Program-made: the position numbers and the translations under genes | The notes under the pieces: generated by a model | Databases searched by the model: none | Told to the model about the DNA's origin: nothing | What the model saw: the letters and a program-made list of their open reading frames with translations, nothing else | Origin: Pedobacter riviphilus | GTDB taxonomy: Bacteria; Bacteroidota; Bacteroidia; Sphingobacteriales; Sphingobacteriaceae | Length of the DNA stretch: 64,000 nt | Assembly (NCBI RefSeq): GCF_014692875.1 | Contig: NZ_CP061171.1 | Coordinates: 682,001 to 746,000 of the forward strand | Direction: 5' to 3' | Shown here: one piece after another, positions 44,246 through 52,891 of the stretch | Numbering within the stretch: the stretch's first letter is position 1 | Layout: every line of letters starts with the position of its first letter

Positions 44246-44797
44246 AGGTGTTAGCCCCGATATCGTCATACTGAACTTGTTTCAGTATCTATCACGCATC
44301 GTCCTCTTTTATAACAGGGATGGACGCGATTGGCACTTGTAATGTCTTGTAAAAGCCTATTCAGAATTTCTCATTAGATCCTGATCCCGAACATGCGGGA
44401 TAAGATGGCGCGTGTCTTTTGACATCAACAATTAAAACTTTGTAAATGATTAGGAAACGAACGTTCAGTATTTCATGGGTACTGTAGCCCCGCCATCGTT
44501 TCAATCTTTTTGAGAAAGCTGCTGCACAATATGAATGTGGTTGCCCCAAAAAGTATTTCCATTTTTGTCGGGTTTATTTACCTGGGATAGTAGCTCTGTA
44601 TGGCCCACCTAAACCCGATAAAAGCGAACACGAAGTAAAGCGTTTAGCGGGAGCAGACGAAAATTTGATTGCAGGTTTTGCTTTCCAAAAACAATCAATA
44701 TCTCTAACTATGTTAATGTAAAGATTAACAAATAACCGTTTAGATTAATTTTCCGCTTCAAAATATCGACTTAGGACTTAGGACTCCGGACTTAGGA
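44246..44797. other. long intergenic region with possible gene remnant
   Basis: In these 552 bases the CGTCA repeat fragment lies at 44264-44290, and the 7-bp tandem repeat at 44767-44801. Between them an open stretch of 78 codons on the plus strand ends with TAA at 44719-44721 but has no start codon near its 5' end (containing NLFEKAAAQYECGCPKKYF, then KPDKSEHEVKRLAGADENLI). It could be a decayed gene. A minus-strand frame at 44361-44549 is not supported by codon usage or any family. Confidence 0.35.
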
Positions 44798-44801
44798 CTA
44801 A
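44767..44801. repeat. 7-bp tandem repeat
   Basis: Five units follow in a row: CGACTTA, GGACTTA, GGACTCC, GGACTTA, GGACTAA. The last unit overlaps the end of rodA by a few bases. It is downstream of rodA in the sense direction of that gene and may act in the 3' end of the mre operon transcript. Confidence 0.75.
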
Positions 44802-46060
44802 ATAAATCCCATTCGGTTAGAATCGAGCTTTAAAAAGATAAACAGTAAGATTGTAAAACTCCATAACGACGAACCACCGTAACTAATAAATGGTAAGGGA
44901 ATCCCGATTACCGGAATAATCCCAATGGTCATTCCGATGTTGATGAATACGTGGAAAAAGAGGATACAGGCCACACTATAGCCGTAAACCCTCGAGAAGG
45001 TAGACCGCTGCCTTTCTGCCAGATTGATCAATCTCAATAATAAAAATATATACAAGCCGATCACAACTGAACAGCCCACAAAGCCCCACTCTTCGCCAAT
45101 GGTAGAAAATATAAAGTCGGTACTTTGAGCCGGTACATAGCCATACTTAGTTTGGGTACCCTGTAAAAAACCACGGCCGGTTGCCTGCCCTGAACCTATG
45201 GCAATTTGCGATTGAATTACATTATAACCCGCACCTTTATTATCGGCTTTAAGACCTAACATCAGCTCGATACGGCTTCGCTGATGTGGTGCCAAAATCT
45301 TTTCATAGGCAATTTTAACCACAAACAAATAAGCGATGGCAATGATGGTTACCAATACGGTAGAAAATATGATTTTCTGTTTCCGCCTGTTATTGTAAAT
45401 GAAAAGACCGCCAATGGTAGTTAGGATAAGAATCAGTATGTAAGTTGGCACCAGGAAATCGGCAACAAACAGTACAATCATTCCAAGGAAAATCAACAGG
45501 AAATAACCAGATAAGCCCTCTCGGTATAAAGGGAACATAAAGGCCAGGAAAACTAATGCAGAGCCCGTATCGGGTTGCAACATAATTAATAAAAGGGGGG
45601 CCAACACAATCAAGCCGGCAATTACAATTGATTTAATATCCCTGAATTTCGGATTGAAAGTGCTCACATACCTTGCTAAAAGTAAGGCTGTACCAAACTT
45701 GGCAAACTCTGAGGGCTGTAGTCTAAATGATCCTATAGGTATCCAGGCTTGGTTTCCGCCTACATTTCTCCCCACAAAGAGTACCACGACCAGCAGAAAA
45801 AGGGTAGCTCCATAAATAAACGGTGCAAATACGTTAAATAACCTTCCGTCGAACAACAAAATTGATAAACCTAATATCAACCCGGTAATCACATAAATTA
45901 ACTGTTTACCATAACTGCTTGCAAAATCGAAACCTGTTGCTTTATCTGGATTGTAAATAGATGCATAAACATTGATAAAACCAACTGCGCATAAGGCAAT
46001 ATAGATTAAAACGGTAATCCAATCTACATTAAAAAAGAAACGGTTTCCCTGTTGTTGCAT
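44798..46060 (-). CDS. rodA: peptidoglycan polymerase RodA (SEDS family)
   Basis: A 420-residue integral membrane protein of the SEDS family (FtsW/RodA/SpoVE), which polymerises peptidoglycan together with PBP2. About ten membrane helices are apparent. The conserved blocks WIPIGSFRLQPSEFAKFGTA, MLQPDTGSALVFL, QSQIAIGSGQATGRGFLQGT and TDFIFSTIGEEWGFVGC are all present. The ATG at 46060 lies 2 bp after the mrdA stop codon, so RodA and PBP2 are translated together. It is the last gene of the rod-shape cluster. Confidence 0.96.
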   Translation of the reverse strand: MQQQGNRFFFNVDWITVLIYIALCAVGFINVYASIYNPDKATGFDFASSYGKQLIYVITGLILGLSILLFDGRLFNVFAPFIYGATLFLLVVVLFVGRNVGGNQAWIPIGSFRLQPSEFAKFGTALLLARYVSTFNPKFRDIKSIVIAGLIVLAPLLLIMLQPDTGSALVFLAFMFPLYREGLSGYFLLIFLGMIVLFVADFLVPTYILILILTTIGGLFIYNNRRKQKIIFSTVLVTIIAIAYLFVVKIAYEKILAPHQRSRIELMLGLKADNKGAGYNVIQSQIAIGSGQATGRGFLQGTQTKYGYVPAQSTDFIFSTIGEEWGFVGCSVVIGLYIFLLLRLINLAERQRSTFSRVYGYSVACILFFHVFINIGMTIGIIPVIGIPLPFISYGGSSLWSFTILLFIFLKLDSNRMGFI

Positions 46061-46062
46061 CG

Positions 46063-48072
46063 TTATTTATTGGTTACAGGTTTATGGTTTACAATGGGTT
46101 CATTTACTTTAGGCTTGGTAACAATATTTTGTTTTAATATTACCGATTTTAATTTTAAACTATCTTTAACCTTTTTAAGCGAATCTGTCTTTTTTATGTT
46201 TAAACTGTCTAATTTGGTAAGTTTAACTTTCTTTGTCTTATCGATTAAAGCAGGTAAAAGATTGGTTTCTGAGAATGCTTTTACGGTATAACCATTCGAA
46301 CGTGGTTTAATTGTATCCGTTAGATATTTTTCTACTATAAAACTTGATATCGGAGCGGCATAGGAACCTCCAAAGCCACCATTTTCCACAATCACTGCAA
46401 TGGCAATTTTAGGGTTGTCCATTGGTGCAAAACCAATAAAAACAGAGTGGTTTTTACCATGTGGATTTTGTACGGTTCCGGTTTTTCCGCACATTACAAT
46501 ATTGGGTATCTGCGACTCTTTGGCTGTTCCCCAAGGACTGTTCACCGCATCTCTCATGCCATCAATTACGATAGGGAAATATTTTTCATCTACACCTACA
46601 TAGTTTTTAACAACATATTCTTTTTTTACTACATTTTTATCGCCGATACCTTTAATTAAGTGTGGCTTCAAATAATAACCACGGTTGGCAATTGCCGCCA
46701 TAACGTTGGCCATTTGCAATGGGGTAGAGGTAATCTCACCCTGGCCAATGGCCTGCGAAATTACAGTGGTGTATCCCCAGCGTTTACCATAGATTTTATC
46801 ATAATGGCTACCTTGATAAAATATCCCCTTTTTTTCGAAAGGCATGTCGATGCCCAATTTCTGGCCAAAACCCCATTTAGAAATCTGCTCGTGCCATTGT
46901 GCATAGGTTTGACGCTGGTTTTTCATGCCATTTTTAGTGATGATGTTCTGAAAAACATGACAGAAATAAGTGTTACAGGAGCGGGCAATACCACGTTGCA
47001 TGTTAATGGTTCCATCTACGTGCTCGCATTTTACTTTATGGTTTCCGGCCATATAATAACCAGGACAAAAAAATGTAGTATTAGGGTCGATGGCACCATC
47101 TTGCAAGGCAACCAGGGCATCAACAGGTTTAAAAGATGATCCTGGCGAATACTGACCTGCGATAGGGCGCACGATTTGTGGACGGTAGGGATTTGCAATC
47201 AGGCTCATGTAATTTTTACCCCAATCTTTACCAACCAATTGATTTGGATCATAACCAGGGCTACTCACGAAGGCTAATATCTCACCTGTAGATGGCTCAA
47301 TGGCTACAATTGCACCTACTTTATTTTTCATCAGCTCTTCGCCAAGGCGCTGAATTCTAATGTCTAACGACGAAATTAATCGATCACCAGAGACGGCATT
47401 GATATCGTATTTTCCACCAGCATAACTGCCCTGGGCAATGTTTCTGGCATCGTACAGCGTATTAATTACACCTTTTTCGCCTCTTAAAAAATCTTCGTAC
47501 GACCGCTCTAATCCGCTTTTTCCAATAAAATCGCCAGGTTTATAATACCCTTCCGATTTTTCAATATCATCAGGACTTACTTCTTTTACATAACCGAAAA
47601 GTTGTCCGGCAATGCTATCAGGATAATGCCTCACCGTTCTGTCCTGGGTTCTGAAACCCGGGAAACGGTACATGATTTCCTGTAAGCGGGCATAACTCTG
47701 AACCGAAATCTGGCGCTCGAAAAACGTAGCCTGATAATTTGATTGCGCCCTGGCTTTTTTTAATTTCTTACGTACATCTTCTACGGTAATTTCTAAGGCA
47801 TTGGCCAGTGCAAGGGTATCGAAAGGTTTAACTTCGTTAGGCGTAACCATTAAATCGTAAACGGGTTCGTTCTGTACGATAACCTTCATGTTTCGGTCGA
47901 GGATGGCACCACGAGCCGGATATTTATAAATTTTACGCAATACGTTACTCTCGGCAGAACTGAAAGCCTTGTCGCTAATAATCTGGATATAAAATAACTT
48001 CCCCAATAAAATCAGGGCGATTACAATAAATAATCCTTGAACGATATATTTTCGGTTAAATAATTGATCCAT
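46063..48072 (-). CDS. mrdA: penicillin-binding protein 2 (MrdA)
   Basis: A 669-residue class B transpeptidase of the elongasome. One N-terminal membrane helix (about residues 10-30) is followed by the pedestal domain (PARGAILDRNMKVIVQNEP) and a transpeptidase domain with SPGSSFKPVDALVALQ (SxxK serine), the SxN motif in ARSCNTYFCHV and KTG in CGKTGTVQNPHG. The C-terminal 60 residues are a lysine-rich, disordered tail. It partners with RodA and is recruited by MreC/D. The start overlaps the mreD stop codon by one base. Confidence 0.96.
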   Translation of the reverse strand: MDQLFNRKYIVQGLFIVIALILLGKLFYIQIISDKAFSSAESNVLRKIYKYPARGAILDRNMKVIVQNEPVYDLMVTPNEVKPFDTLALANALEITVEDVRKKLKKARAQSNYQATFFERQISVQSYARLQEIMYRFPGFRTQDRTVRHYPDSIAGQLFGYVKEVSPDDIEKSEGYYKPGDFIGKSGLERSYEDFLRGEKGVINTLYDARNIAQGSYAGGKYDINAVSGDRLISSLDIRIQRLGEELMKNKVGAIVAIEPSTGEILAFVSSPGYDPNQLVGKDWGKNYMSLIANPYRPQIVRPIAGQYSPGSSFKPVDALVALQDGAIDPNTTFFCPGYYMAGNHKVKCEHVDGTINMQRGIARSCNTYFCHVFQNIITKNGMKNQRQTYAQWHEQISKWGFGQKLGIDMPFEKKGIFYQGSHYDKIYGKRWGYTTVISQAIGQGEITSTPLQMANVMAAIANRGYYLKPHLIKGIGDKNVVKKEYVVKNYVGVDEKYFPIVIDGMRDAVNSPWGTAKESQIPNIVMCGKTGTVQNPHGKNHSVFIGFAPMDNPKIAIAVIVENGGFGGSYAAPISSFIVEKYLTDTIKPRSNGYTVKAFSETNLLPALIDKTKKVKLTKLDSLNIKKTDSLKKVKDSLKLKSVILKQNIVTKPKVNEPIVNHKPVTNK

Positions 48073-48587
48073 TAACGTGGTGTTCTTCTATAGAATATAA
48101 ACTCTACCAATAAAATAATAAGCAGTGTAAAGATACAACTTAAGCCGCATCTCATTAAGGTATAACCAACTTCGGTTAGCCTAAATGTTTCTAAAAAGAA
48201 CAGCACCAGATGATGTGCAACAACGCAAAGAAAAGCATAAAGCGAAAACCATTGGAAACCCATATAACTTAACGATGGTTCTGGGTCGTCAATTGCGTCG
48301 CGGTTTAAACTTATTGAAATAAAAGAAATTCTCACAAAAGCCAATACTACGCATGCCGTGGCGTGTACGCCCATGGTATCGTAAAAGGCATCGAGGGTTA
48401 ATCCTGTTCCGAAAGCCAATAAGTACAGTAAAATATTGGGGATTCCGAATGGAAGCAGGAGCAAAAACAGCACATAAATAAACGGTGTAGAAAGATCATA
48501 AAAGCCCATGTTCTTGAGCAAGAATATCTGCACAAAAAGTAGTAAAAACCACCTGATCACATTTATTATAATGATTCTACTATTCAT
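48072..48587 (-). CDS. mreD: rod shape-determining protein MreD
   Basis: A 171-residue membrane protein with about five or six helices. The MreD family is poorly conserved in sequence, but the pattern fits: FDLSTPFIYVLFLLLLPFGI-like hydrophobic segments, then AFGTGLTLDAFYDTMGVHA, which is a typical MreD block. It connects MreC to the PBP2/RodA pair. It overlaps mreC by 8 bp and mrdA by 1 bp, so all are translationally coupled. Identification rests partly on position. Confidence 0.88.
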   Translation of the reverse strand: MNSRIIIINVIRWFLLLFVQIFLLKNMGFYDLSTPFIYVLFLLLLPFGIPNILLYLLAFGTGLTLDAFYDTMGVHATACVVLAFVRISFISISLNRDAIDDPEPSLSYMGFQWFSLYAFLCVVAHHLVLFFLETFRLTEVGYTLMRCGLSCIFTLLIILLVEFIFYRRTPR

Positions 48588-49419
48588 TCGGTTTAGCGAT
48601 GCTTTCTAAAGCCTTTTGCTCTTCAGCTTTTTTATCTTTAACCACATATACATATTGCAATGTGCTAAAGTCAGTAAATAAATTTAATTCTGCTGATAAG
48701 AAATTATCATTGGTGGCCACATTTGCCTTGCTAATTTTTCCAACCAAAATCCCGGCAGGAAAGGATCCATAACCTGAAGTAACAACGGTATCGCCTACAT
48801 ACATTTTAATGTGGTTCGGTACTTCTTTAACAAATGCCTTTTTAATATCAAAATTTCCGTCACCCCAAACTAATGAGCCAAGCGCATTGTTCTTTTTTAA
48901 GGTTACACTAATCTTCGTGTCTTTATGTAGTAGCGATTGTATGGTTGCCAAATGTGCCGAAACATCACGGATAAAACCAACTACTCCACGTTGAGGCGCA
49001 ATAACGGCCATTCCACTTTTAATACCGTCAACTGTCCCTTTATTAATGGTCATGATGTTGTTACGCAAAGTGATCGAATTTTTAATCACCTTAGCTGCCA
49101 GATATGTGTATTGCTGATTGGTAACCGTATCTACCACTTTAACATCTTTAGCTGTATCTATCGTGGTTAATCCCAGTAACTGGCTTTTAAGCTTCGCGTT
49201 CTCTGCCGCAAGACTATCGTTAACCATTCCCAGGTTTAAATATCGTTTAAAAACATTTAACCTTTCATATGCGCTACCAACTACCTCATTGCTTGAGTTT
49301 AAGGTTACGCTCCGCTGATAAGCGTTATTTTTCACCGTGAGGTAGATGCCAACGATAAAAAAAATGATAAATAAGAAAAATGCGTTGTATCTGCTGATGA
49401 AAATCCAAAGGTTACGCAT
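48580..49419 (-). CDS. mreC: rod shape-determining protein MreC
   Basis: A 279-residue MreC. One N-terminal membrane helix (about residues 9-28) is followed by a coiled-coil segment (LNLGMVNDSLAAENAKLKSQ) and the double beta-barrel region (KVIKNSITLRNNIMTINKGT, GMAVIAPQRGVVGFI, LHKDTKISVTLKKNNALGSL). It forms a periplasmic scaffold that activates PBP2. The C-terminal tail is charged and probably flexible. It follows mreB on the same strand with an 85-bp gap that holds a repeat. Confidence 0.94.
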   Translation of the reverse strand: MRNLWIFISRYNAFFLFIIFFIVGIYLTVKNNAYQRSVTLNSSNEVVGSAYERLNVFKRYLNLGMVNDSLAAENAKLKSQLLGLTTIDTAKDVKVVDTVTNQQYTYLAAKVIKNSITLRNNIMTINKGTVDGIKSGMAVIAPQRGVVGFIRDVSAHLATIQSLLHKDTKISVTLKKNNALGSLVWGDGNFDIKKAFVKEVPNHIKMYVGDTVVTSGYGSFPAGILVGKISKANVATNDNFLSAELNLFTDFSTLQYVYVVKDKKAEEQKALESIAKPNE

Positions 49420-49426
49420 TGCTCAT

Positions 49427-49500
49427 GAGATATGAGATGTGAGATATGGGATGTGAGTTTGGATAATTAGTCTCAAATCTCACCGCTCATATCTCAAATC
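49427..49500. repeat. reiterated-word spacer between mreB and mreC
   Basis: GAGATATGAGATGT at 49427-49440 is followed by GAGATATGGGATGT and GAGT (14-bp period). At 49486-49495 CTCATATCTC is the perfect inverse of GAGATATGAG at 49427. The whole stretch can fold into a hairpin inside the mre operon and is a likely processing or attenuation point. Confidence 0.6.
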
Positions 49501-49504
49501 TAGG

Positions 49505-50527
49505 TTATTGCATTAAGAATTTATATCCGCCTATATTTTTAAGGGCAATGCCAGTTCCACGAACTACTGCACGAAGTGGATCTTCTGCAACGTGAACAGG
49601 TAATTTAGTTTTAGCCGCTACGCGCTTATCTAAACCTCTTAACAATGCACCACCCCCAGTTAAATAAATACCAGTCTGGTAAATATCTGCTGAAAGCTCT
49701 GGAGGAGTAATCTCTAAGGCTTTTAAAATTGCTTCTTCAATTTTAGAGATCGACTTATCTAAACAGTGCGCAATTTCGGTATAAGAAACAGTGATCTGTT
49801 TTGGTACACCGGTCATTAAATCGCGACCTTGAACCGCGAAATCGGCAGGAGCATCCTGTAATTCAGGTAAAGCTGCACCAACTTCAATTTTAATTTTTTC
49901 AGCGGTACGGTCACCAATCATAATGTTGTGTTGGCGGCGGATGTAGTTTACAATATCAGAGTCGAAATTATCTCCCGCAACGCGGATAGATTGATCGCAC
50001 ACGATACCAGATAAAGCGATTACCGCAATTTCTGTGGTACCGCCACCGATATCGATAATCATGTTACCCATCGGCTCTTCTACATCAATTCCGATACCTA
50101 CAGCAGCTGCCATTGGCTCATGAATTAAGTATACCTCTTTTGCACCGGCAATTTCGGCTGAATCGCGCACTGCACGTTTTTCTACTTCAGTAATACCAGA
50201 GGGAATACAGATTACCATACGTAAAGATGGAAACATCCATCCTTTACCGCCATTAAGCATGCGGATCATCCCTTTAATCATCGCCTCAGCAGCGTTAAAA
50301 TCGGCAATTACACCATCTTTTAATGGACGAACGGTTTTAATATTATCGTGGGTTTTACCCTCCATTTGCATGGCCTGACGGCCAATAGCAATAACTTTGT
50401 TTGTAGTACGATCGAAAGCAACAATAGATGGCTCATCTACAACTACTTTGTCGTTATGTATAATCAGGGTATTCGCAGTGCCTAAATCGATGGCAACTTC
50501 TTGCGTAAACCAGTTAAATAATCCCAT
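49505..50527 (-). CDS. mreB: rod shape-determining protein MreB
   Basis: A 340-residue bacterial actin. The phosphate-1 and -2 loops and the nucleotide-binding regions are seen in VAIDLGTANTLIIHNDKVVV, EPMAAAVGIGIDVEEPMGNM, IIDIGGGTTEIAVIALSGIV and YLTGGGALLRGLDKRVAAKT. It polymerises beneath the inner membrane and steers lateral wall synthesis. It is the first gene of the mre group on this strand, downstream of purH. A -7 box TAGATTTG (minus strand, 50555-50562) lies about 28 bp upstream of the ATG. Confidence 0.97.
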   Translation of the reverse strand: MGLFNWFTQEVAIDLGTANTLIIHNDKVVVDEPSIVAFDRTTNKVIAIGRQAMQMEGKTHDNIKTVRPLKDGVIADFNAAEAMIKGMIRMLNGGKGWMFPSLRMVICIPSGITEVEKRAVRDSAEIAGAKEVYLIHEPMAAAVGIGIDVEEPMGNMIIDIGGGTTEIAVIALSGIVCDQSIRVAGDNFDSDIVNYIRRQHNIMIGDRTAEKIKIEVGAALPELQDAPADFAVQGRDLMTGVPKQITVSYTEIAHCLDKSISKIEEAILKALEITPPELSADIYQTGIYLTGGGALLRGLDKRVAAKTKLPVHVAEDPLRAVVRGTGIALKNIGGYKFLMQ

Positions 50528-50554
50528 GTATAAGGTATGTTTTCTTTATTTTAT

Positions 50555-50562
50555 CAAATCTA
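50555..50562 (-). promoter_or_regulatory. -7 box for mreB
   Basis: TAGATTTG on the minus strand matches TAnnTTTG, but the -33 region has no TTTG. It would give a leader of about 20 bases before mreB. Confidence 0.35.
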
Positions 50563-50659
50563 TACTATTCCTAATGTAAAAATAGCTTTTTTATTGTTTT
50601 AAGTTTTATTTTCTTCGGTTATTAATTGTTTTTAAGGCAATTAAAATATTCAGAAAATA

Positions 50660-50719
50660 AAAGGCTAAAAGACAAAAGCGATTTGCAATGTACTTTAGCC
50701 TTTGGTCTTTAGCCTTTAA
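50660..50719 (-). terminator. word-repeat hairpin downstream of purH
   Basis: AAAAGGCTAAAAGACAAAAG near 50660 is nearly the inverse of a CCTTTGGTCTTTAGCCTTTA run near 50699-50719; TTTAGCCTTT itself is repeated twice in it. It lies just after the purH stop codon and can fold into a roughly 20-bp imperfect stem. It is more like a reiterated-word spacer than a textbook terminator but could stop transcription of purH. Confidence 0.5.
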
Positions 50720-50725
50720 GCTTAA

Positions 50726-52252
50726 CTAGTGTTTAAAATGTCTTACACCGGTAGTTACCATAGCAATACCTTTTTCATTTGCTTTGGCAACAGAATCGGC
50801 ATCTTTAATTGAGCCACCTGGCTGTAGAACAGCTGTAATTCCGGCATCGGCAGCAATTTCAACACAATCAGGGAAAGGAAAGAAAGCATCAGAAGCCATT
50901 GCAGCACCTTTAACGCTGAATCCGAAAGAAGCTGCTTTTTCAATCGCTTGTCTTAAGGCGTCAACACGCGAAGTTTGACCAACACCGCTCGCAATTAAAA
51001 CATCATCCTTAACCAGAACAATGGTGTTCGATTTAGTATGTTTTACAATTTTGTTAGCAAAGAACAGATCTTTTAGTTCTTGTGCAGTAGGTGCTTTATC
51101 GGTAACAGTTGTCATTTGCTCCGGACCTTCGATAATTAAATCTTTATCCTGCTCAATTACACCGTTTAATAATGTTTTAAATTGTTTTTTGCTCAATTCA
51201 ACCTGGTTACGCTGCAAGATAACGCGGTTTTTCTTTTTGCTGAACAGCTCGATCGCTTCTGCTTGGTAAGAAGGTGCAATTAACACTTCAAAAAACAAGT
51301 TGTTAATTTCTTCTGCTGTTTCAAGATCAACCTCCACGTTGGTAATCAATACACCGCCGAAAGCCGAAACCGGATCGCAGGCCAATGCATCAAGCCATGC
51401 CTGTTTAACTGTAGGGCGAGAGGCAATACCACAGGCATTGGTATGTTTTAAGATCGCGAAAGTTGGATCTTCAAATTCGTCGATTAAAGCAACGGCTGCA
51501 TCTACATCAACCAAATTGTTGTAAGAAAGTTCTTTACCGTTAAGTTTGGTAAACATGGCATCTAAATCGCCATAAAATACACCACCTTGATGTGGGTTTT
51601 CACCATAACGTAAAGTTTTAGCTTCAGTTACACTTTGCTTAAAAACATCAAGCGGCTCTTCTGTATTGAAGTAATTAAAGATTGCAGTATCGTAATGAGA
51701 AGAAGTATGGAAAGCTGTTTTAGCGAACGATTTACGTTGTGCTAAAGTAGTTTCGCCATTTTGCGCTTCTAATTGGGCTTGTAAAGTAGGATAGTCGTTT
51801 TTCGATGCGATAATTACCACATCGTTAAAGTTTTTTGCAGCTGCACGGATTAAGGAAATACCACCGATGTCGATTTTCTCGATAATTTCTTCCGGTGTTC
51901 CGCCTGCTTTTACGGTTTCTTCAAAAGGGTATAAGTCAACAATAACCAAATCAATCTCAGGAATTTCATACTCAGCAATCTGCTCCTGGTCGCCAGTTAA
52001 TGCTCTACGGTTTAAAATTCCGCCAAATACTTTTGGGTGTAAGGTTTTAACACGTCCGCCCAAAATAGATGGATAACCAGTTAAATCCTCAACCGCTGTA
52101 ACAGGGAGGTTTAAATCTTTAATGAATTGTTCTGTTCCACCGGTTGAAAATAATTGTACACCTTGTGCGGCTAACAATTTTACCAATGGCTCCAAACCAT
52201 CTTTATAATATACTGAGATTAAAGCGTTTTTGATTTTAATGGATTGACTCAT
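50726..52252 (-). CDS. purH: bifunctional AICAR transformylase / IMP cyclohydrolase
   Basis: A 508-residue PurH carrying out the last two steps of IMP synthesis. The start is the ATG at 52252; a TTG eight codons earlier is unlikely. The N-terminal MGS-like cyclohydrolase domain (residues about 1-150) has VQLFSTGGTEQFIKDLNLPV, EDLTGYPSILGGRVKTLHPK and KTLHPKVFGGIL. The C-terminal transformylase domain has SYNNLVDVDAAVALIDEF, the catalytic Lys-His of ILKHTNACGIAS, and RVDALRQAIEKAA. Length is normal for the family. It is monocistronic by position but lies directly upstream of mreB in the same direction. Confidence 0.97.
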   Translation of the reverse strand: MSQSIKIKNALISVYYKDGLEPLVKLLAAQGVQLFSTGGTEQFIKDLNLPVTAVEDLTGYPSILGGRVKTLHPKVFGGILNRRALTGDQEQIAEYEIPEIDLVIVDLYPFEETVKAGGTPEEIIEKIDIGGISLIRAAAKNFNDVVIIASKNDYPTLQAQLEAQNGETTLAQRKSFAKTAFHTSSHYDTAIFNYFNTEEPLDVFKQSVTEAKTLRYGENPHQGGVFYGDLDAMFTKLNGKELSYNNLVDVDAAVALIDEFEDPTFAILKHTNACGIASRPTVKQAWLDALACDPVSAFGGVLITNVEVDLETAEEINNLFFEVLIAPSYQAEAIELFSKKKNRVILQRNQVELSKKQFKTLLNGVIEQDKDLIIEGPEQMTTVTDKAPTAQELKDLFFANKIVKHTKSNTIVLVKDDVLIASGVGQTSRVDALRQAIEKAASFGFSVKGAAMASDAFFPFPDCVEIAADAGITAVLQPGGSIKDADSVAKANEKGIAMVTTGVRHFKH

Positions 52253-52273
52253 TCTACTGAAAATTTTGAGCCG

Positions 52274-52281
52274 CAAAGGTA
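52274..52281 (-). promoter_or_regulatory. -7 box for purH
   Basis: TACCTTTG on the minus strand matches TAnnTTTG and lies 21 bases before the purH ATG. There is no TTTG at the expected -33 position. Confidence 0.4.
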
Positions 52282-52307
52282 GTAAAACAGAGGGATTTAT
52301 TTAGGTG

Positions 52308-52442
52308 ATGAAACCAATAAAAATGAAATTATTTGTATATTTTTCTTTATTGGGTATTTTTTATCTTTCGTTGGTATTTCTAAGCGCTGCACCTGCAAAT
52401 AGAATTTATATTAGCAGCTTGTATATCATTGCTTTATTATAA
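52308..52442 (+). CDS. possible small membrane protein (44 residues)
   Basis: A short ORF between purH and the HxlR gene starts at ATG 52308 and reads MKPIKMKLFVYFSLLGIFYL, followed by further hydrophobic residues and a short tail (NRIYISSLYIIALL). The composition is that of a small single- or double-span membrane peptide. No family is known to me, the upstream spacing is not a strong ribosome site, and the frame may be accidental, so confidence is low. Confidence 0.3.
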   Translation: MKPIKMKLFVYFSLLGIFYLSLVFLSAAPANRIYISSLYIIALL

Positions 52443-52446
52443 TTTT

Positions 52447-52815
52447 TTAGTGCTTGCTGCTGGCTTGGAAATTAGCATACCAATCTTCCAAAACATCAAT
52501 TACAGGAAGAAGGGTTTTCCCTAAATCAGTGAGTTTATATTCTACGCGTGGAGGAGATTCTGCAAAAGCCTCCCGTACAATGAGTTTATCGCGTTCCATT
52601 TCTTTTAGCTGTGTGGTTAGTGTACCCTGGCTTAAGAAATTTGTTTCGCGTTTCAGTTCTCCAAATCTTTTAGGACATTTAGCAGCAATGGCTTTAATAA
52701 GCATAATTTTCCATTTGCCTCCGATTACCTTAAATACGCTCGTCAACGGAGAGTCATTTAAAAATAAAACTTCATTTGTAATTGCTTTATACTCATTATT
52801 AGTACTGTTTTGCAT
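52447..52815 (-). CDS. HxlR-family transcriptional regulator
   Basis: A 122-residue winged helix-turn-helix regulator of the HxlR type. The conserved core TSVFKVIGGKWKIMLIKAIA, the recognition region RFGELKRETNFLSQGTLTTQ and LKEMERDKLIVREAF, and the tail YKLTDLGKTLLPVIDVLEDW match the family. These often respond to reactive electrophiles or aldehydes. It is divergent from an MFS pump gene with a 76-bp gap, a classic regulator-target layout. TACTGTTT is repeated at 52803-52810 and 52822-52829 around its start codon and could be part of an operator. Confidence 0.9.
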   Translation of the reverse strand: MQNSTNNEYKAITNEVLFLNDSPLTSVFKVIGGKWKIMLIKAIAAKCPKRFGELKRETNFLSQGTLTTQLKEMERDKLIVREAFAESPPRVEYKLTDLGKTLLPVIDVLEDWYANFQASSKH

Positions 52816-52891
52816 ACTAGGTACTGTTTAAGTGACTACTTGATTGTCGTTATAGGCTTTTCTTCCTTTGAATTTTAAATATAAGAAAAGC

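Noticed and set aside
44361..44549. Minus-strand 62-codon ORF between the acidic protein gene and rodA
   Set aside because: No start context, no family, and composition unlike neighbouring genes.
46660..47139. 159-codon plus-strand ORF inside mrdA
   Set aside because: It is a shadow of the mrdA transpeptidase domain in another frame.
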